Positions 1-7,407 of a DNA stretch of 64,000 nucleotides are shown here, one piece after another. Source of the DNA: Agrobacterium tumefaciens (GTDB lineage Bacteria; Pseudomonadota; Alphaproteobacteria; Rhizobiales; Rhizobiaceae). Where the stretch lies: assembly GCA_025559845.1 (NCBI GenBank), contig CP048470.1, positions 1 through 64,000 of the forward strand. The letters are read 5' to 3'. Made by a program: the position numbers and the translations under genes. Every line of letters begins with the position of its first letter. The stretch's first letter is position 1. The notes under the pieces were generated by a model, which made no database searches, was not told the DNA's origin, and saw only the letters and a list, made by a program, of their open reading frames with translations.

Positions 1-2
1 AC

Positions 3-569
3 GGTGGTACCGAGACTGCCGAAGCTGCCAGCATCGGTCCGGCATTTGACTGGAACGGTGATGGCCTCGTGGATCCGACAGCCTGGGTTGGACCCGACGA
101 CGGCCTCCTTGCAATTGATCTCGCCGCAGATGGTACTGCCGGACCTGACGAGCAAATCACTCAGGCTCCCGAGATTGCGTTTGCGCTTTGGAAAACCGAG
201 GATGAACGCCAGGCAGAGCTGAAGGCACTGGGCATCGACGACACGGGCCGTCCTGTCACGGACCTCGAGGGCCTGCGTTTTGCCTTCGACACCAACAAGG
301 ACAACGTGCTCGATAACCGCGATGCTCGCTGGAGCGAATTCCGGATCTGGCAGGACGCGAACCAGAATGGTGTAGCTGAGGACGGTGAGCTCCAAACATT
401 GGATGATCTCGGGATCAAGCTCATCAATCTCATCCCGTCCCCTGATGGCTCGACGGTATTTGCCGATGGGTCGGCAATCACTGGCACCAGCACGGCGCAA
501 AAGACCGATGGCTCAACTCTGCTGATAGGAGACGTCACACTGGCATACCGGCCTTCGGCATTCGGGTGA
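3..569 (+). CDS. C-terminal part of a large calcium-binding, RTX/haemolysin-like protein (5' end outside window)
   Basis: The frame is open from base 3 without a start, so this is the last 188 residues of a longer protein. It contains several acidic, EF-hand/dockerin-like loops (DWNGDGLVD, DTNKDNVLDNRD, DANQNGVAEDGE) separated by about 60 residues, as seen near the C-terminus of large secreted haemolysin-type calcium-binding proteins. No glycine-rich nonapeptide RTX array is present in the visible part. Such proteins are usually exported by type I secretion and act at the cell surface or outside the cell; that role is inferred from the family. The stop codon overlaps the start of the next gene by 4 bases (GTGA). 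Confidence 0.6.
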   Translation, partial: GGTETAEAASIGPAFDWNGDGLVDPTAWVGPDDGLLAIDLAADGTAGPDEQITQAPEIAFALWKTEDERQAELKALGIDDTGRPVTDLEGLRFAFDTNKDNVLDNRDARWSEFRIWQDANQNGVAEDGELQTLDDLGIKLINLIPSPDGSTVFADGSAITGTSTAQKTDGSTLLIGDVTLAYRPSAFG

Positions 570-943
570 AGAAAACCAAAAATCCAACGGATAGGGTCAT
601 GAACCGCGCCATTGCAACTCGAAGCTTGAAGAAGCACGCTCGTGCCATAAAAGGTATGGGCGCTACAGCCCTGTATCTATTCGGATCAGCGGCCCGTGAT
701 GAAAGACGATCCTCGAGTGACCTCGATCTCTTCGTTGATTACGGTCCGGCCAAGACGTTTTCGCTTCTTGAACAGATTGGCATCAAGCAATTCCTCGAAG
801 AAAAGCTCGCTGTAGAGGTGGACATCACCACCCGTAACAGCCTCCATCCGATGCACCACGGGCGCTGTACACCCGTTCGAGCGGCTGACGAAGCGCAAGA
901 TGCCAAGGCGATCAACGTGCGGCGGAAGGTGAAGGCCACCTGA
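566..943 (+). CDS. MNT-type nucleotidyltransferase domain protein (MntA-like antitoxin candidate)
   Basis: A 125-residue protein with the minimal nucleotidyltransferase signature: GSAAR at residues 40-44 followed by SDLDLFVDY (51-59), where D52 and D54 are the expected metal ligands. In the HEPN-MNT modules MntA-like proteins neutralise a HEPN RNase by adding nucleotides to it; no HEPN partner is seen here, so it would be an orphan. The usual C-terminal ending after NSLHPM is replaced by an unrelated basic tail, which suggests a frameshift or recombination near base 860. The GTG start at 566 overlaps the upstream stop; ATG at 599 is an alternative start that keeps the whole domain. Confidence 0.6.
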   Translation: MKKTKNPTDRVMNRAIATRSLKKHARAIKGMGATALYLFGSAARDERRSSSDLDLFVDYGPAKTFSLLEQIGIKQFLEEKLAVEVDITTRNSLHPMHHGRCTPVRAADEAQDAKAINVRRKVKAT

Positions 944-986
944 AAGGAAGCATAGAGGAAGCGGGATTAAATTCCTTTTGGTGCCA

Positions 987-1005
987 GGTAGGATTTTATC
1001 CTACC
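987..1005. promoter_or_regulatory. Probable ParD operator palindrome
   Basis: Perfect inverted repeat with 8-base arms GGTAGGAT / ATCCTACC separated by TTT, 34 bases before the parD start. Ribbon-helix-helix antitoxins normally repress their own operon at such palindromes, so this is the likely autoregulatory site. The role is inferred from position and symmetry. Confidence 0.55.
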
Positions 1006-1038
1006 ATCATAAGCAAAGCACAACGAAAGGGTTGAGCC

Positions 1039-1329
1039 ATGCAAACCGCCGAGAAAATCAGCATCACGATGACCCCCGAAATGCTGCGCCTCATCCGCGA
1101 CACCGTCAATGCGGGCGAATATGCCTCTACCAGCGAGGTGGTACGTGACGCCATGCGGATATGGCAGCGCGAGCGGAAGGAACATGCGGAACGGCTCAAG
1201 GCCATTCGGACACGTGTTCGTCGCTCCTTCGATGACCCCCGCCCTGATGTGAGTGGACAGGAAGCCGATGCGGCATTGGAGGCCGCCCTTGCCAAGATTG
1301 ATGAAGACCTCGACCGTGCGGCATCTTAA
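1039..1329 (+). CDS. parD: ParD-family ribbon-helix-helix antitoxin
   Basis: A 96-residue protein. Residues 1-45 (KISITMTPEMLRLIRDTV ... STSEVVRDAMRIW) match the ribbon-helix-helix DNA-binding part of ParD/CopG antitoxins; the charged C-terminal half is the expected toxin-binding tail. The protein should bind and silence ParE and repress its own promoter at the palindrome 34 bases upstream. The ATG is preceded by AAGGG at suitable distance. The following toxin gene overlaps its end in another frame, the usual ParDE arrangement, but that toxin gene is frameshifted, so this antitoxin may now be a solitary one. Confidence 0.85.
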   Translation: MQTAEKISITMTPEMLRLIRDTVNAGEYASTSEVVRDAMRIWQRERKEHAERLKAIRTRVRRSFDDPRPDVSGQEADAALEAALAKIDEDLDRAAS

Positions 1330-1644
1330 GGTTTCCCCGAAGCTATTGCCGATCGTGCGGAAATCTATCGCTTCATTGCGATCCGCAGTCAAAACCGCGC
1401 CATCGCCAGCGATTTCGTCGAACGGATTAAAGACCGGTGCAACCGCATCGGATATTCCCCGTTGGGCGGAACGCCGCGTGATGATCTGGAACTAGGATTG
1501 CGCACGTTGCCCTTTGAGCGCGCCGCCGTTATTGCCTACAAGGTCGAACAGGAAACCGTGCGTATCGGTAATGTCTTCAATGGCGGGCGCGACTTTGAAG
1601 CTCTGTATTCGGACGGAAATCTATCCCCGGAGGATCAGTCATGA
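1316..1644 (+). pseudogene. parE: ParE toxin gene broken by a one-base deletion
   Basis: A GTG start at 1316, inside the end of parD, reads MRHLKVSP and then leaves the toxin frame. From base 1339 the +1 frame encodes EAIADRAEIYRFIAIRSQ through LPFERAAVIAYKVE and FNGGRDFEALY up to the TGA at 1642, which is a full-length RelE/ParE fold (about 109 residues together). Adding one C to the C-run at 1335-1338 would join both parts without other change. ParE toxins inhibit DNA gyrase. As written the toxin is inactive; a sequencing error in the homopolymer run is an equally simple explanation. Confidence 0.75.
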
Positions 1645-1725
1645 GCGAGCCCACCCCGGGCCCCGAATTCAAGCACCATCGCCCCTCATCAGATAGATAC
1701 GAACACATTGAAAGCCCCAATTTTT

Positions 1726-1741
1726 GACGCTATATAACGTC
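1726..1741. promoter_or_regulatory. Possible operator of the Xre-RES module
   Basis: A 16-base imperfect palindrome (GACGCTATATAACGTC, one mismatched pair) about 35 bases before the antitoxin start, in an AT-rich stretch that also has a second CGTT half-site near 1756. Xre-type antitoxins of RES systems repress their own operon; the assignment rests on position only. Confidence 0.3.
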
Positions 1742-1776
1742 TATATTATTGGCGTTATCAGAATTGGAGGCGAACC

Positions 1777-2127
1777 ATGGGCCTCGCCCAATACGCAGAC
1801 AACGGACTGTTCGTACCACGCAAGATCGCCGACGCACTTCGCACAACCAGCGAAGAGATCGCCCGAACTGCAGGGCTGGGGAAAGATGCGATCCAACGCA
1901 AAGACCGTATTCGTTCTGATCGGACGCAACGACGGCTGCGCGAGATGATCGAAATCGTCAACAAAGTCGAACCACGCTTCGGCTCCGCCTTGATAGCCTA
2001 CGCCTGGTATCGCTCCGAGCCGCTCGCTGGCTTTTCAGGTCAAACGGCAATGCAACTGGTCCGCGACGGTCGTGCTGAAGACGTTCTTGACTATATTGAT
2101 GCCGTGGATGCCGGCGTTCACGCATAG
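1777..2127 (+). CDS. Xre/ParS-type antitoxin (DUF2384) of a RES toxin system
   Basis: A 116-residue protein with an N-terminal helix-turn-helix-like segment (residues 20-55) and a C-terminal MbcA/ParS/Xre antitoxin-type domain (EPRFGSALIAYAWYRSEPLAGF ... AEDVLDYIDAVDAG), in which the ending that blocks the RES active site is conserved. It lies 3 bases before a RES toxin gene in the same direction, the standard order of the Xre-RES family. A GGAGG-like ribosome site precedes the ATG. Expected role: bind and inhibit the toxin and repress the operon. Confidence 0.85.
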   Translation: MGLAQYADNGLFVPRKIADALRTTSEEIARTAGLGKDAIQRKDRIRSDRTQRRLREMIEIVNKVEPRFGSALIAYAWYRSEPLAGFSGQTAMQLVRDGRAEDVLDYIDAVDAGVHA

Positions 2128-2130
2128 CCA

Positions 2131-2628
2131 ATGCGTTATCAGGGGAAACTGTATAGAGCGCTCAATCCGATTTATGCACGCGAACCATTGTCCGGTCGCG
2201 GTGCCGAACTCTATGGCGGCCGGTTTAACCCGAAAGGCATGCCAGCACTCTACACATCGCTGACAATCATGACGGCATTGAAGGAAGCAAACCAGGTCGG
2301 CAACCTGCAGCCCACAACCCTGGTATCTTATGATGCCGACATCGAACATGTCTTCGACTGCCGGGAAGAGAAGGCCTTGCAAGCGCTAGGCATGGATAAC
2401 AGCGCGCTCGCAGATCCGACATGGCGCGACCAGATGAAGCTAGTGGGCGAGGCAAGAACCCAAACATTCGCGCGCCAACTGGTCACCGATGGCTACAGTG
2501 GACTCATCGTGAAACGTTTCGCTCCCGGTGCCGCGCATGACGATCTCAATTGCGTCATCTGGAAATGGGGCAGCGCCGCTCCTTCCAGCCTGATACTGAT
2601 CGACGACGAACGTCGTTTGTCACACTGA
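2131..2628 (+). CDS. RES-domain toxin (NAD+ phosphorylase/glycohydrolase family)
   Basis: A 165-residue RES-domain protein. The conserved stretch LYRAL ... GGRFNPKGMPALYTSLTIMTALKE (residues 7-52) carries the Arg, Gly-rich and Tyr/Ser positions that give the family its name, and ARQLVTDGYSGLIVKRFA lies in the second half. Characterised members deplete cellular NAD+ and stop growth. The gene is 3 bases behind its antitoxin gene and very likely cotranscribed. Length and motifs are complete, so the toxin looks functional. Confidence 0.85.
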   Translation: MRYQGKLYRALNPIYAREPLSGRGAELYGGRFNPKGMPALYTSLTIMTALKEANQVGNLQPTTLVSYDADIEHVFDCREEKALQALGMDNSALADPTWRDQMKLVGEARTQTFARQLVTDGYSGLIVKRFAPGAAHDDLNCVIWKWGSAAPSSLILIDDERRLSH

Positions 2629-2639
2629 TGGGCAAGGCG

Positions 2640-3452
2640 CTAATTCAGCCACTCACAGCGGTAGGCTAGAACCGGCTCAGCAAAACCCTTCAGCCGGAAG
2701 TGATTGCCCTCCACAGCCACGTCAACGCTGCCACACTCCTGCAGAATCCTGTCCGAGAAGAGGATCTGATCACTATCTGCCGCAGCGCAAAGCCGGGCCG
2801 CCAGTTGCACTGTCGTGCCGAAAAAATCATTGCTGTCTTCAACCGGCTCACCGCAGTCCAGCCCGATGCGGACGTGGATCGGTTCTCCATTGTCCCGGTT
2901 ATAGCGCTGAAAGGCGCGCTGGATATCAATGGCGCAATCAACCGCAAAGGGCGTCGTCGAAAACACCGCCATGATGCCATCACCAGTGTGTTTCACCACC
3001 CGTCCTGACCGTCGCGCAAGGCATCCTCTCACAAGCGCATCATGAGCCCTGATGAGTTCAGCTGCCATCAGATCACCCAGGCGGGACGTCATTTCCGTCG
3101 AGCCGACAATGTCCGTAAAGAGGACCGCCCGGTGACCCGCATCCATGTCTCTTGAACCGGTGCCGCTTCCCACAGGATCCTGTATTCGCCCCAGAAATGC
3201 TTCGACCGCCGAAAGTGCGACTTCCACGACTTCGCTGGCAATAAACCCGTGCGCCTCCCGATGTACGCATTGAGCCGTTTCCGCATCCGGCGCATCCATC
3301 AGGCAAAACGCCGTACCACGATGATCATCGAACCAGTAGGTCAGAAACCTGACGCCATACTGATCCTGAATGTTGAGGTCCTTGAGATGAGCCGCAGCGA
3401 TATCTGCAGCCGAAACTCCGGCAAGATCGTGCCGGTCCATAAAGATAGGCAT
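2640..3452 (-). CDS. DUF4242 domain fused to a class III adenylate/guanylate cyclase
   Basis: The start at 3452 is chosen because GGAGGAA lies 4 bases upstream and MPIFMDRHDLAGVS is a typical DUF4242 N-terminus; a longer frame to 3548 runs into a dispersed repeat. Residues 1-85 are a DUF4242 ferredoxin-like domain (small family with a nickel-binding member in Streptomyces). Residues 105-270 are a class III nucleotidyl cyclase with both metal-binding aspartates in AVLFTDIVGSTE and HTGDGIMAVF and the dimer-interface motif GTTVQLAARL. The protein has no membrane segment, so it would be a soluble cyclase producing cAMP or cGMP, possibly controlled by a ligand of the N-terminal domain. Confidence 0.8.
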   Translation of the reverse strand: MPIFMDRHDLAGVSAADIAAAHLKDLNIQDQYGVRFLTYWFDDHRGTAFCLMDAPDAETAQCVHREAHGFIASEVVEVALSAVEAFLGRIQDPVGSGTGSRDMDAGHRAVLFTDIVGSTEMTSRLGDLMAAELIRAHDALVRGCLARRSGRVVKHTGDGIMAVFSTTPFAVDCAIDIQRAFQRYNRDNGEPIHVRIGLDCGEPVEDSNDFFGTTVQLAARLCAAADSDQILFSDRILQECGSVDVAVEGNHFRLKGFAEPVLAYRCEWLN

Positions 3453-3496
3453 ACGCTTCCTCCCCGAGAATGAAGTGCCTCTCCTGCAGCAGTTTA

Positions 3497-3567
3497 CGAC
3501 CTTAGAAAACACCAGTCCATCGCCCGTGTGGGTGACCCTCAAAGCCACGCCCTAACCGGAAGTGCAG
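3497..3567 (+). repeat. Dispersed repeat, copy 1
   Basis: 52 identical bases shared with copy 2 at 4187 (beginning CGACCTTAGAAAACACC and ending CAAAGCCAC), followed by about 20 weakly conserved bases. The core includes the small hairpin GGGTGACCC. It lies just upstream of the cyclase gene. Confidence 0.8.
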
Positions 3568-3689
3568 CGCTCACTCCCGTCAAAAGCTCCTGGACCAGAA
3601 GATGACAATGAGACATCGAAAGAATAGACCCACTAAAACGGGTTGATTACGTCGCTTTCTGGATTTATTATCCCATTATCGGGGTCAAT

Positions 3690-3824
3690 ATGCGCCTTAC
3701 GACCCGTAGCATCATGCCGCCAAACTGGAACGACGGGATGACACCGCCCGAAACCGTCGAACGTGCGATGAGCCACTCCACGGAAATCGCGCAGAGCGTT
3801 CAGGCTTCCCTGTCACAGACCTGA
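3690..3824 (+). CDS. Possible 44-residue small protein upstream of an XRE regulator
   Basis: An ATG-to-TGA frame (MRLTTRSIMPPNWNDGM ... VQASLSQT) ending 14 bases before the XRE gene at 3839 and in the same direction. It has no recognised domain, signal or membrane segment. Its spacing suggests either a small first gene of a two-gene unit or the remnant tail of a lost partner. There is no strong ribosome site, so the call is weak. Confidence 0.3.
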   Translation: MRLTTRSIMPPNWNDGMTPPETVERAMSHSTEIAQSVQASLSQT

Positions 3825-3838
3825 GCAAGGGCCACACC

Positions 3839-4114
3839 ATGCCACGGTGGAAAAAGCCGACCAAAGAAGAAATACTTCAAAACCGTCGCGACATTGCCGA
3901 GCGGGCACGTCTTGGCGAATTACGCCTGCCTGCTGCAGTGGCGGAAATCCGCAAGGGCATCGGGCTGACGCAGGAGGAGTTTGCGAGGGTGCTGTCACTG
4001 ACCAGGCGCCAGGTCGCAGAGATCGAAACTGGCGCCGCAAATCCGACCCTCGAAACGCTCGAAAAAATCGGCCGGCTGTTTGGATTTGGAGTTGGCTTCG
4101 TGCCCCGGGCATGA
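3839..4114 (+). CDS. XRE-family helix-turn-helix protein
   Basis: A 91-residue protein with a complete XRE/HipB-like helix-turn-helix at residues 36-85 (IRKGIGLTQEEFARVLSLTRRQVAEIETGAANPTLETL, written here in parts: LTQEEFARVLSLTRRQV and EIETGAANPTLETLEKI). The basic N-terminus (MPRWKKPTKEEILQNRRDIA) is typical of antitoxin-like members. No toxin gene follows; a dispersed repeat begins 72 bases downstream. It may be an orphan antitoxin or a small regulator of unknown target. Confidence 0.7.
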   Translation: MPRWKKPTKEEILQNRRDIAERARLGELRLPAAVAEIRKGIGLTQEEFARVLSLTRRQVAEIETGAANPTLETLEKIGRLFGFGVGFVPRA

Positions 4115-4186
4115 ACCGCGTCCCTCACAATGCTGGCCCGAAGCCTGTCCGTACAGAGCCTGCCAGGCGAGGCCTCACATCAGCTG

Positions 4187-4257
4187 CGACCTTAGAAAAC
4201 ACCAGTCCATCGCCCGTGTGGGTGACCCTCAAAGCCACTCCGAGCCGGTAATGCAAC
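4187..4257 (+). repeat. Dispersed repeat, copy 2
   Basis: Identical to copy 1 over 52 bases (4187-4238) and still similar to about 4257. It follows the XRE gene and precedes the 3' end of the vapC gene. The surrounding 4,115-4,367 holds no other recognisable feature. Confidence 0.8.
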
Positions 4258-4367
4258 GCACCACCGAAGGCGCCAGAGAAACGTCAAATAGCCTGCGGCC
4301 AAACAGATGGCTTTTACGCAACAAGAGGCAAGCTACGACCTGTCCACAATACTCGCGAGTGCGTCGT

Positions 4368-4772
4368 CTAGACCGTCCAATCCTCAACACGTAGCCCAGG
4401 CACGCGATCAAACTCACGCCGATTATTTGTCACGACGATAAAGCCACGGGATCGCGCGTGCCCCGCGATCAGTTGGTCATAAGGTCCGATTGGGGTTCCA
4501 TTCCGAACGAGTTCGGCCCGGAGCTGGGCTGTATGGCTCGCAGCAATGTCATCATAAGGCAATACTTCGAGGCGAGACGCAAAACCTTCGACAACATCCA
4601 AATTACGCTTGGGACTTACTGACTTCTCAGCCCCGTAAATCAACTCCATCAAGCTGACTGAGCTTATGCACAGTTGGCCGGAGCGGAGATTGAATGCATC
4701 GCGCACCTGTTGTGGCTTGTTTTTGATGGTAAAAATGCAGATGTTTGTATCCAGCATGTATTTCAACATCAA
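4368..4772 (-). CDS. vapC: VapC toxin (PIN-domain ribonuclease)
   Basis: A 134-residue PIN-domain protein. The acidic active-site residues are visible in MLDTNICIF (D8), SLMELIYGAEKS (E43), PIGPYDQLIAGHA (D98) and VVTNNRREFDRVPGLRVEDW near the C-terminus. VapC toxins cut tRNA or other RNAs in a magnesium-dependent reaction. The start overlaps the stop of the antitoxin gene by 4 bases (ATGA), a sign of translational coupling. All motifs are intact, so the toxin should be active when released from VapB. Confidence 0.9.
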   Translation of the reverse strand: MMLKYMLDTNICIFTIKNKPQQVRDAFNLRSGQLCISSVSLMELIYGAEKSVSPKRNLDVVEGFASRLEVLPYDDIAASHTAQLRAELVRNGTPIGPYDQLIAGHARSRGFIVVTNNRREFDRVPGLRVEDWTV

Positions 4773-4999
4773 AATGCTTCCCGCTCCTGCGCAGCCGGCT
4801 GATCACGGTCGTTCATAAAATCGGCCGACGCCTCTGGCCCTTCGAACCAGCTGTCCCAGATCTCACCGGCAGGGGCAATGATCCGGGTGCGCCCGATTGC
4901 AACGATATCGACGCGCTTCACATCATCTGGCAAAGCAACCGCCTTTGGAAGGCGGATGGCCTGGCTCCTGTTGCTCTGAAAAACCGCACCCTGCTCCAT
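4769..4999 (-). CDS. vapB: VapB antitoxin (AbrB/SpoVT-type)
   Basis: A 76-residue protein whose N-terminus (GAVFQSNRSQAIRLPKAVALP) is the swapped-hairpin AbrB-type DNA-binding fold of VapB antitoxins; the acidic, tryptophan-containing tail (EIWDSWFEGPEASADFM) is the toxin-binding part. It overlaps vapC by 4 bases and precedes it, the standard order. A long inverted repeat 27 bases before the start is the likely autoregulatory operator. Confidence 0.9.
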   Translation of the reverse strand: MEQGAVFQSNRSQAIRLPKAVALPDDVKRVDIVAIGRTRIIAPAGEIWDSWFEGPEASADFMNDRDQPAAQEREAF

Positions 5000-5025
5000 G
5001 GCTCACCTCGTCTGTATCTACAAAT

Positions 5026-5062
5026 GACATATCCCAAGAATAAAACTACACAGGGATATGTC
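5026..5062. promoter_or_regulatory. Probable VapB operator
   Basis: Perfect inverted repeat with 10-base arms GACATATCCC (5026-5035) and GGGATATGTC (5053-5062) and a 17-base AT-rich spacer, placed in the promoter region of the leftward vapBC operon. VapBC complexes usually bind such paired sites. Confidence 0.6.
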
Positions 5063-5206
5063 AACGGGATATACGCCGAGCCTTTCACAACCTGGACGGC
5101 CTCGATCCGCTGTCCAAGAGTGTGATGGTCCAGCCCCCAGAAACTTTTGTTCATATTGCGTTCAATCCCCGCGAGCATAATGAGATGTAGCTCGAAAGGA
5201 TTGTTG

Positions 5207-5692
5207 ATGAAGAAGATTTCAATCGTGCTGATGGCAGCGTTCACAGCATTGTCTGGCATTGTCCCAGCCACTGCGGCTCCCCTATACGCCGTGCCGAAAC
5301 AGCCCGTCATCCAGACCGATATCGACCAGGTTCAATATCGTCATGATCGCGACCGACGCGGTCCCCCACGCTGGGAGAGAGATCGCCGTCCAGATTATCG
5401 CCGTCCGCCACCGCGTCACGGCTGGCATAACGGTTACCAAGGCTATCGGGATCGTCGCCCCGGCTACCGCCGTTATAATGATGGCTGGTGGTATCCTCTG
5501 GCCGCGTTCGGTGCAGGTGCAATTATTGGTGGAGCAATAGCAAACCAGCCTGCGCCGCCGCCTCCAGCTTATGGACGGCTCAGCCAGGCGCATATAAACT
5601 GGTGCTCATCGCGTTACCGCACCTACCGGGCCTACGACAATACCTATGCCCCGCAGGTTGGCGTGCGGGCGCAGTGCGTATCGCCGTACTGA
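5207..5692 (+). CDS. BA14K-family exported protein
   Basis: A 161-residue protein. The start at 5207 follows GAAAGGA and gives a clear signal peptide (MKKISIVLMAAFTALSGIVPATA, cleavage after ATA about residue 23). Residues 40-95 are rich in Arg, Tyr and Pro; a glycine-rich hydrophobic segment (PLAAFGAGAIIGGAIA) follows; the C-terminus SQAHINWCSSRYRTYRAYDN ... CVSPY is the diagnostic BA14K domain with its two cysteines. BA14K proteins of Brucella and rhizobia are lectin-like, immunoreactive envelope proteins. The gene stands alone, ends in a strong terminator, and is probably monocistronic. Confidence 0.85.
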   Translation: MKKISIVLMAAFTALSGIVPATAAPLYAVPKQPVIQTDIDQVQYRHDRDRRGPPRWERDRRPDYRRPPPRHGWHNGYQGYRDRRPGYRRYNDGWWYPLAAFGAGAIIGGAIANQPAPPPPAYGRLSQAHINWCSSRYRTYRAYDNTYAPQVGVRAQCVSPY

Positions 5693-5741
5693 TCGCATCA
5701 ACAGACCAGACACATTGCTGAAACTGGCGTTCATGCGCTTC

Positions 5742-5770
5742 AACCCTGCCGGAAACGGCGGGGTTTTCTT
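5742..5770 (+). terminator. Rho-independent terminator after the BA14K gene
   Basis: Ten-base stem (AACCCTGCCG / CGGCGGGGTT, one G-T pair) with a GAAA tetraloop, running into TTTTCTT, 50 bases after the stop codon of the preceding gene. Confidence 0.85.
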
Positions 5771-5798
5771 ATGGGCAGATGTATGCGAGGAGCACGCC

Positions 5799-5848
5799 GT
5801 CCATCGCCCGTGTGGGTGACCCTCAAACCCACGCTCTAACCGGAATGT
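5799..5848 (+). repeat. Dispersed repeat, copy 3 (shorter)
   Basis: Shares GTCCATCGCCCGTGTGGGTG and the following CTCAAA(G/C)CCACGC(C/T)CTAACCGGAA with copy 1 but lacks the first 15 bases. It lies between the BA14K terminator and the methyltransferase gene. Confidence 0.75.
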
Positions 5849-5970
5849 ACGACGCCCGTTTACGTGACAATTCCGAGGTGTACGGCTATATTACGTTTCA
5901 CACGAGCATTCACTGACGCGGATTTCTGCGCCAGCCTTTGCCCGCCAACAGATGATTTGGGGGGAATGCG

Positions 5971-7035
5971 ATGACACAGCTCGACGAAGCAAAACTCAAC
6001 TCTTTCATTGGTAAAATGCTGGGTGATCTCGGCGGCGCCTTTAGCGTACCAACCGTCAGGATTGGCCTGCGACTGGGGCTCTTTGACGCGCTGCACCGCT
6101 CAGGTCCCGTGACCTCGGCGGGCCTGGCAGCGGCAGCGGGCGACCTGTCAGAGCGATACGTGCGGGAATGGGCTTTAGCACAGGCTGCAAACGGATACAT
6201 CGACTACGACAGCGCTTCTGAAACCTTCAGTCTTTCCCCCGAACAGGCAATGGTTTTCGTCAACAAGGATAGCCCGGTCTACCTGGAAGGCGCCTTTGAT
6301 CTGGCAGCAGCCATGATCGAGGGAGAACCAAAGGTCGAGAAATCGTTCAGGACCGGCGGCGGCGTACGCTGGGGTGATACTGCCGGCTGCCTGTTCTGTG
6401 CGACTGGGGCATTTTTCCGCCCAGGCTATGTCAATAATATCGTTCCCTCCTGGATACCTGCTCTGCAAGGGGTCGAAGAAAAACTCGGCAGAGGCGCCAA
6501 AGTGGCTGACGTCGGATGCGGCGTCGGTTTCTCCACCATCCTCATGGCAGAGGCGTACCCGAATGCACGTTTCATCGGTTACGATTTCCATCAACCATCG
6601 ATCGACGAAGCCAACAGGCATGCCAAAAACCATGGCGTTGGCGATCGCGTCAAATTCGTCGCAGCAACCGCCAAAGACATCATGGACACCAGCTTCGATC
6701 TCGTCACCAGTTATGACTGCCTGCACGACATGGGAGATCCGCGTGGATGCGCTGCGCACATGGCGAGGATCCTCAAAAATGATGGAACGTGGATGATTGT
6801 AGAGCCGATTGCAGGCGATCGCCCGGCAGACAACATGAACCCGGTCGGCAGGCTCTACTACAACGCGTCGACCATGATCTGCGTGCCAACATCACTCGAT
6901 CAGGAAGTTGGTGAAGGACTGGGGGCCCAGGCTGGGGAGGCAAAACTTACTGAGGTCATTCGCGCTGGCAACTTCAAGACTGTAAGGCGCGCATTTTCAG
7001 GGCCGTTCAACATGGTTCTTGAGGCACGGCCTTAA
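5971..7035 (+). CDS. SAM-dependent methyltransferase with N-terminal winged-helix domain (Rv2258c-like)
   Basis: A 354-residue protein with GGGGGAA before the ATG. Residues 25-95 form a winged-helix/dimerisation domain (GLFDALHRSGPVTSAGLAAA ... LSERYVREWALAQAANGYI) and residues 165-290 a class I Rossmann methyltransferase with motif I VADVGCGVGFST, an acidic residue ending strand 2 (GYDFHQPSI) and DLVTSYDCLHDMGDP. This two-domain layout is that of the Rv2258c group of small-molecule methyltransferases; the substrate is unknown. Three broken copies of its ends lie at 7.8-9.4 kb, so this locus has undergone repeated duplication, and this is the only intact copy. Confidence 0.85.
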   Translation: MTQLDEAKLNSFIGKMLGDLGGAFSVPTVRIGLRLGLFDALHRSGPVTSAGLAAAAGDLSERYVREWALAQAANGYIDYDSASETFSLSPEQAMVFVNKDSPVYLEGAFDLAAAMIEGEPKVEKSFRTGGGVRWGDTAGCLFCATGAFFRPGYVNNIVPSWIPALQGVEEKLGRGAKVADVGCGVGFSTILMAEAYPNARFIGYDFHQPSIDEANRHAKNHGVGDRVKFVAATAKDIMDTSFDLVTSYDCLHDMGDPRGCAAHMARILKNDGTWMIVEPIAGDRPADNMNPVGRLYYNASTMICVPTSLDQEVGEGLGAQAGEAKLTEVIRAGNFKTVRRAFSGPFNMVLEARP

Positions 7036-7374
7036 AAACAATTGAGCTAGCCTCGCGGAAGACCGAAGTCGCCCAGGCTGGTCTTGTCGCACTAATCAAT
7101 GCCCCGATCGTTCCCATACAGTGCTCAGGCCTATTTCGTTGATCAAACGATCAGCCGCAACGACCGATCTCTCCGCCCGCGCTGAGATAGTTTTTTTACC
7201 AACTCAAATGGAAACACGTCGAGTGATCTGACAAACGGCTGAACCCGGCGGCCGCCTCCGCAGCCACGATTCTCATGGCTGCGGCATTGTCTTGAACTCT
7301 CCCCCCAAGAGATAGCACAGCTGCGCGTGTCTCTGAGAGCTAACAAGCCACAAGAGACATCAGTGACATCACTT
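7036..7374. other. Intergenic, no gene recognised
   Basis: The 339 bases between the methyltransferase stop and the tandem repeats show no convincing frame, hairpin terminator or known motif. Confidence 0.5.
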
Positions 7375-7406
7375 ACAGCAGTACAGCAGTACAGCAGTAC
7401 AGCAGT
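7375..7406 (+). repeat. Four perfect 8-base repeats (ACAGCAGT)
   Basis: ACAGCAGT occurs four times head to tail (7375, 7383, 7391, 7399) and leads directly into the 34-base array, whose unit contains the same ACAGCAGT word. It may be the seed of, or a slippage product from, the larger array. Confidence 0.9.
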
Positions 7407-7407
7407 G

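Noticed and set aside
4918..5310. Leftward 130-residue frame between vapB and the BA14K gene
   Set aside because: It covers the vapB start, its operator and the BA14K signal-peptide region, all better supported; no domain was recognised.
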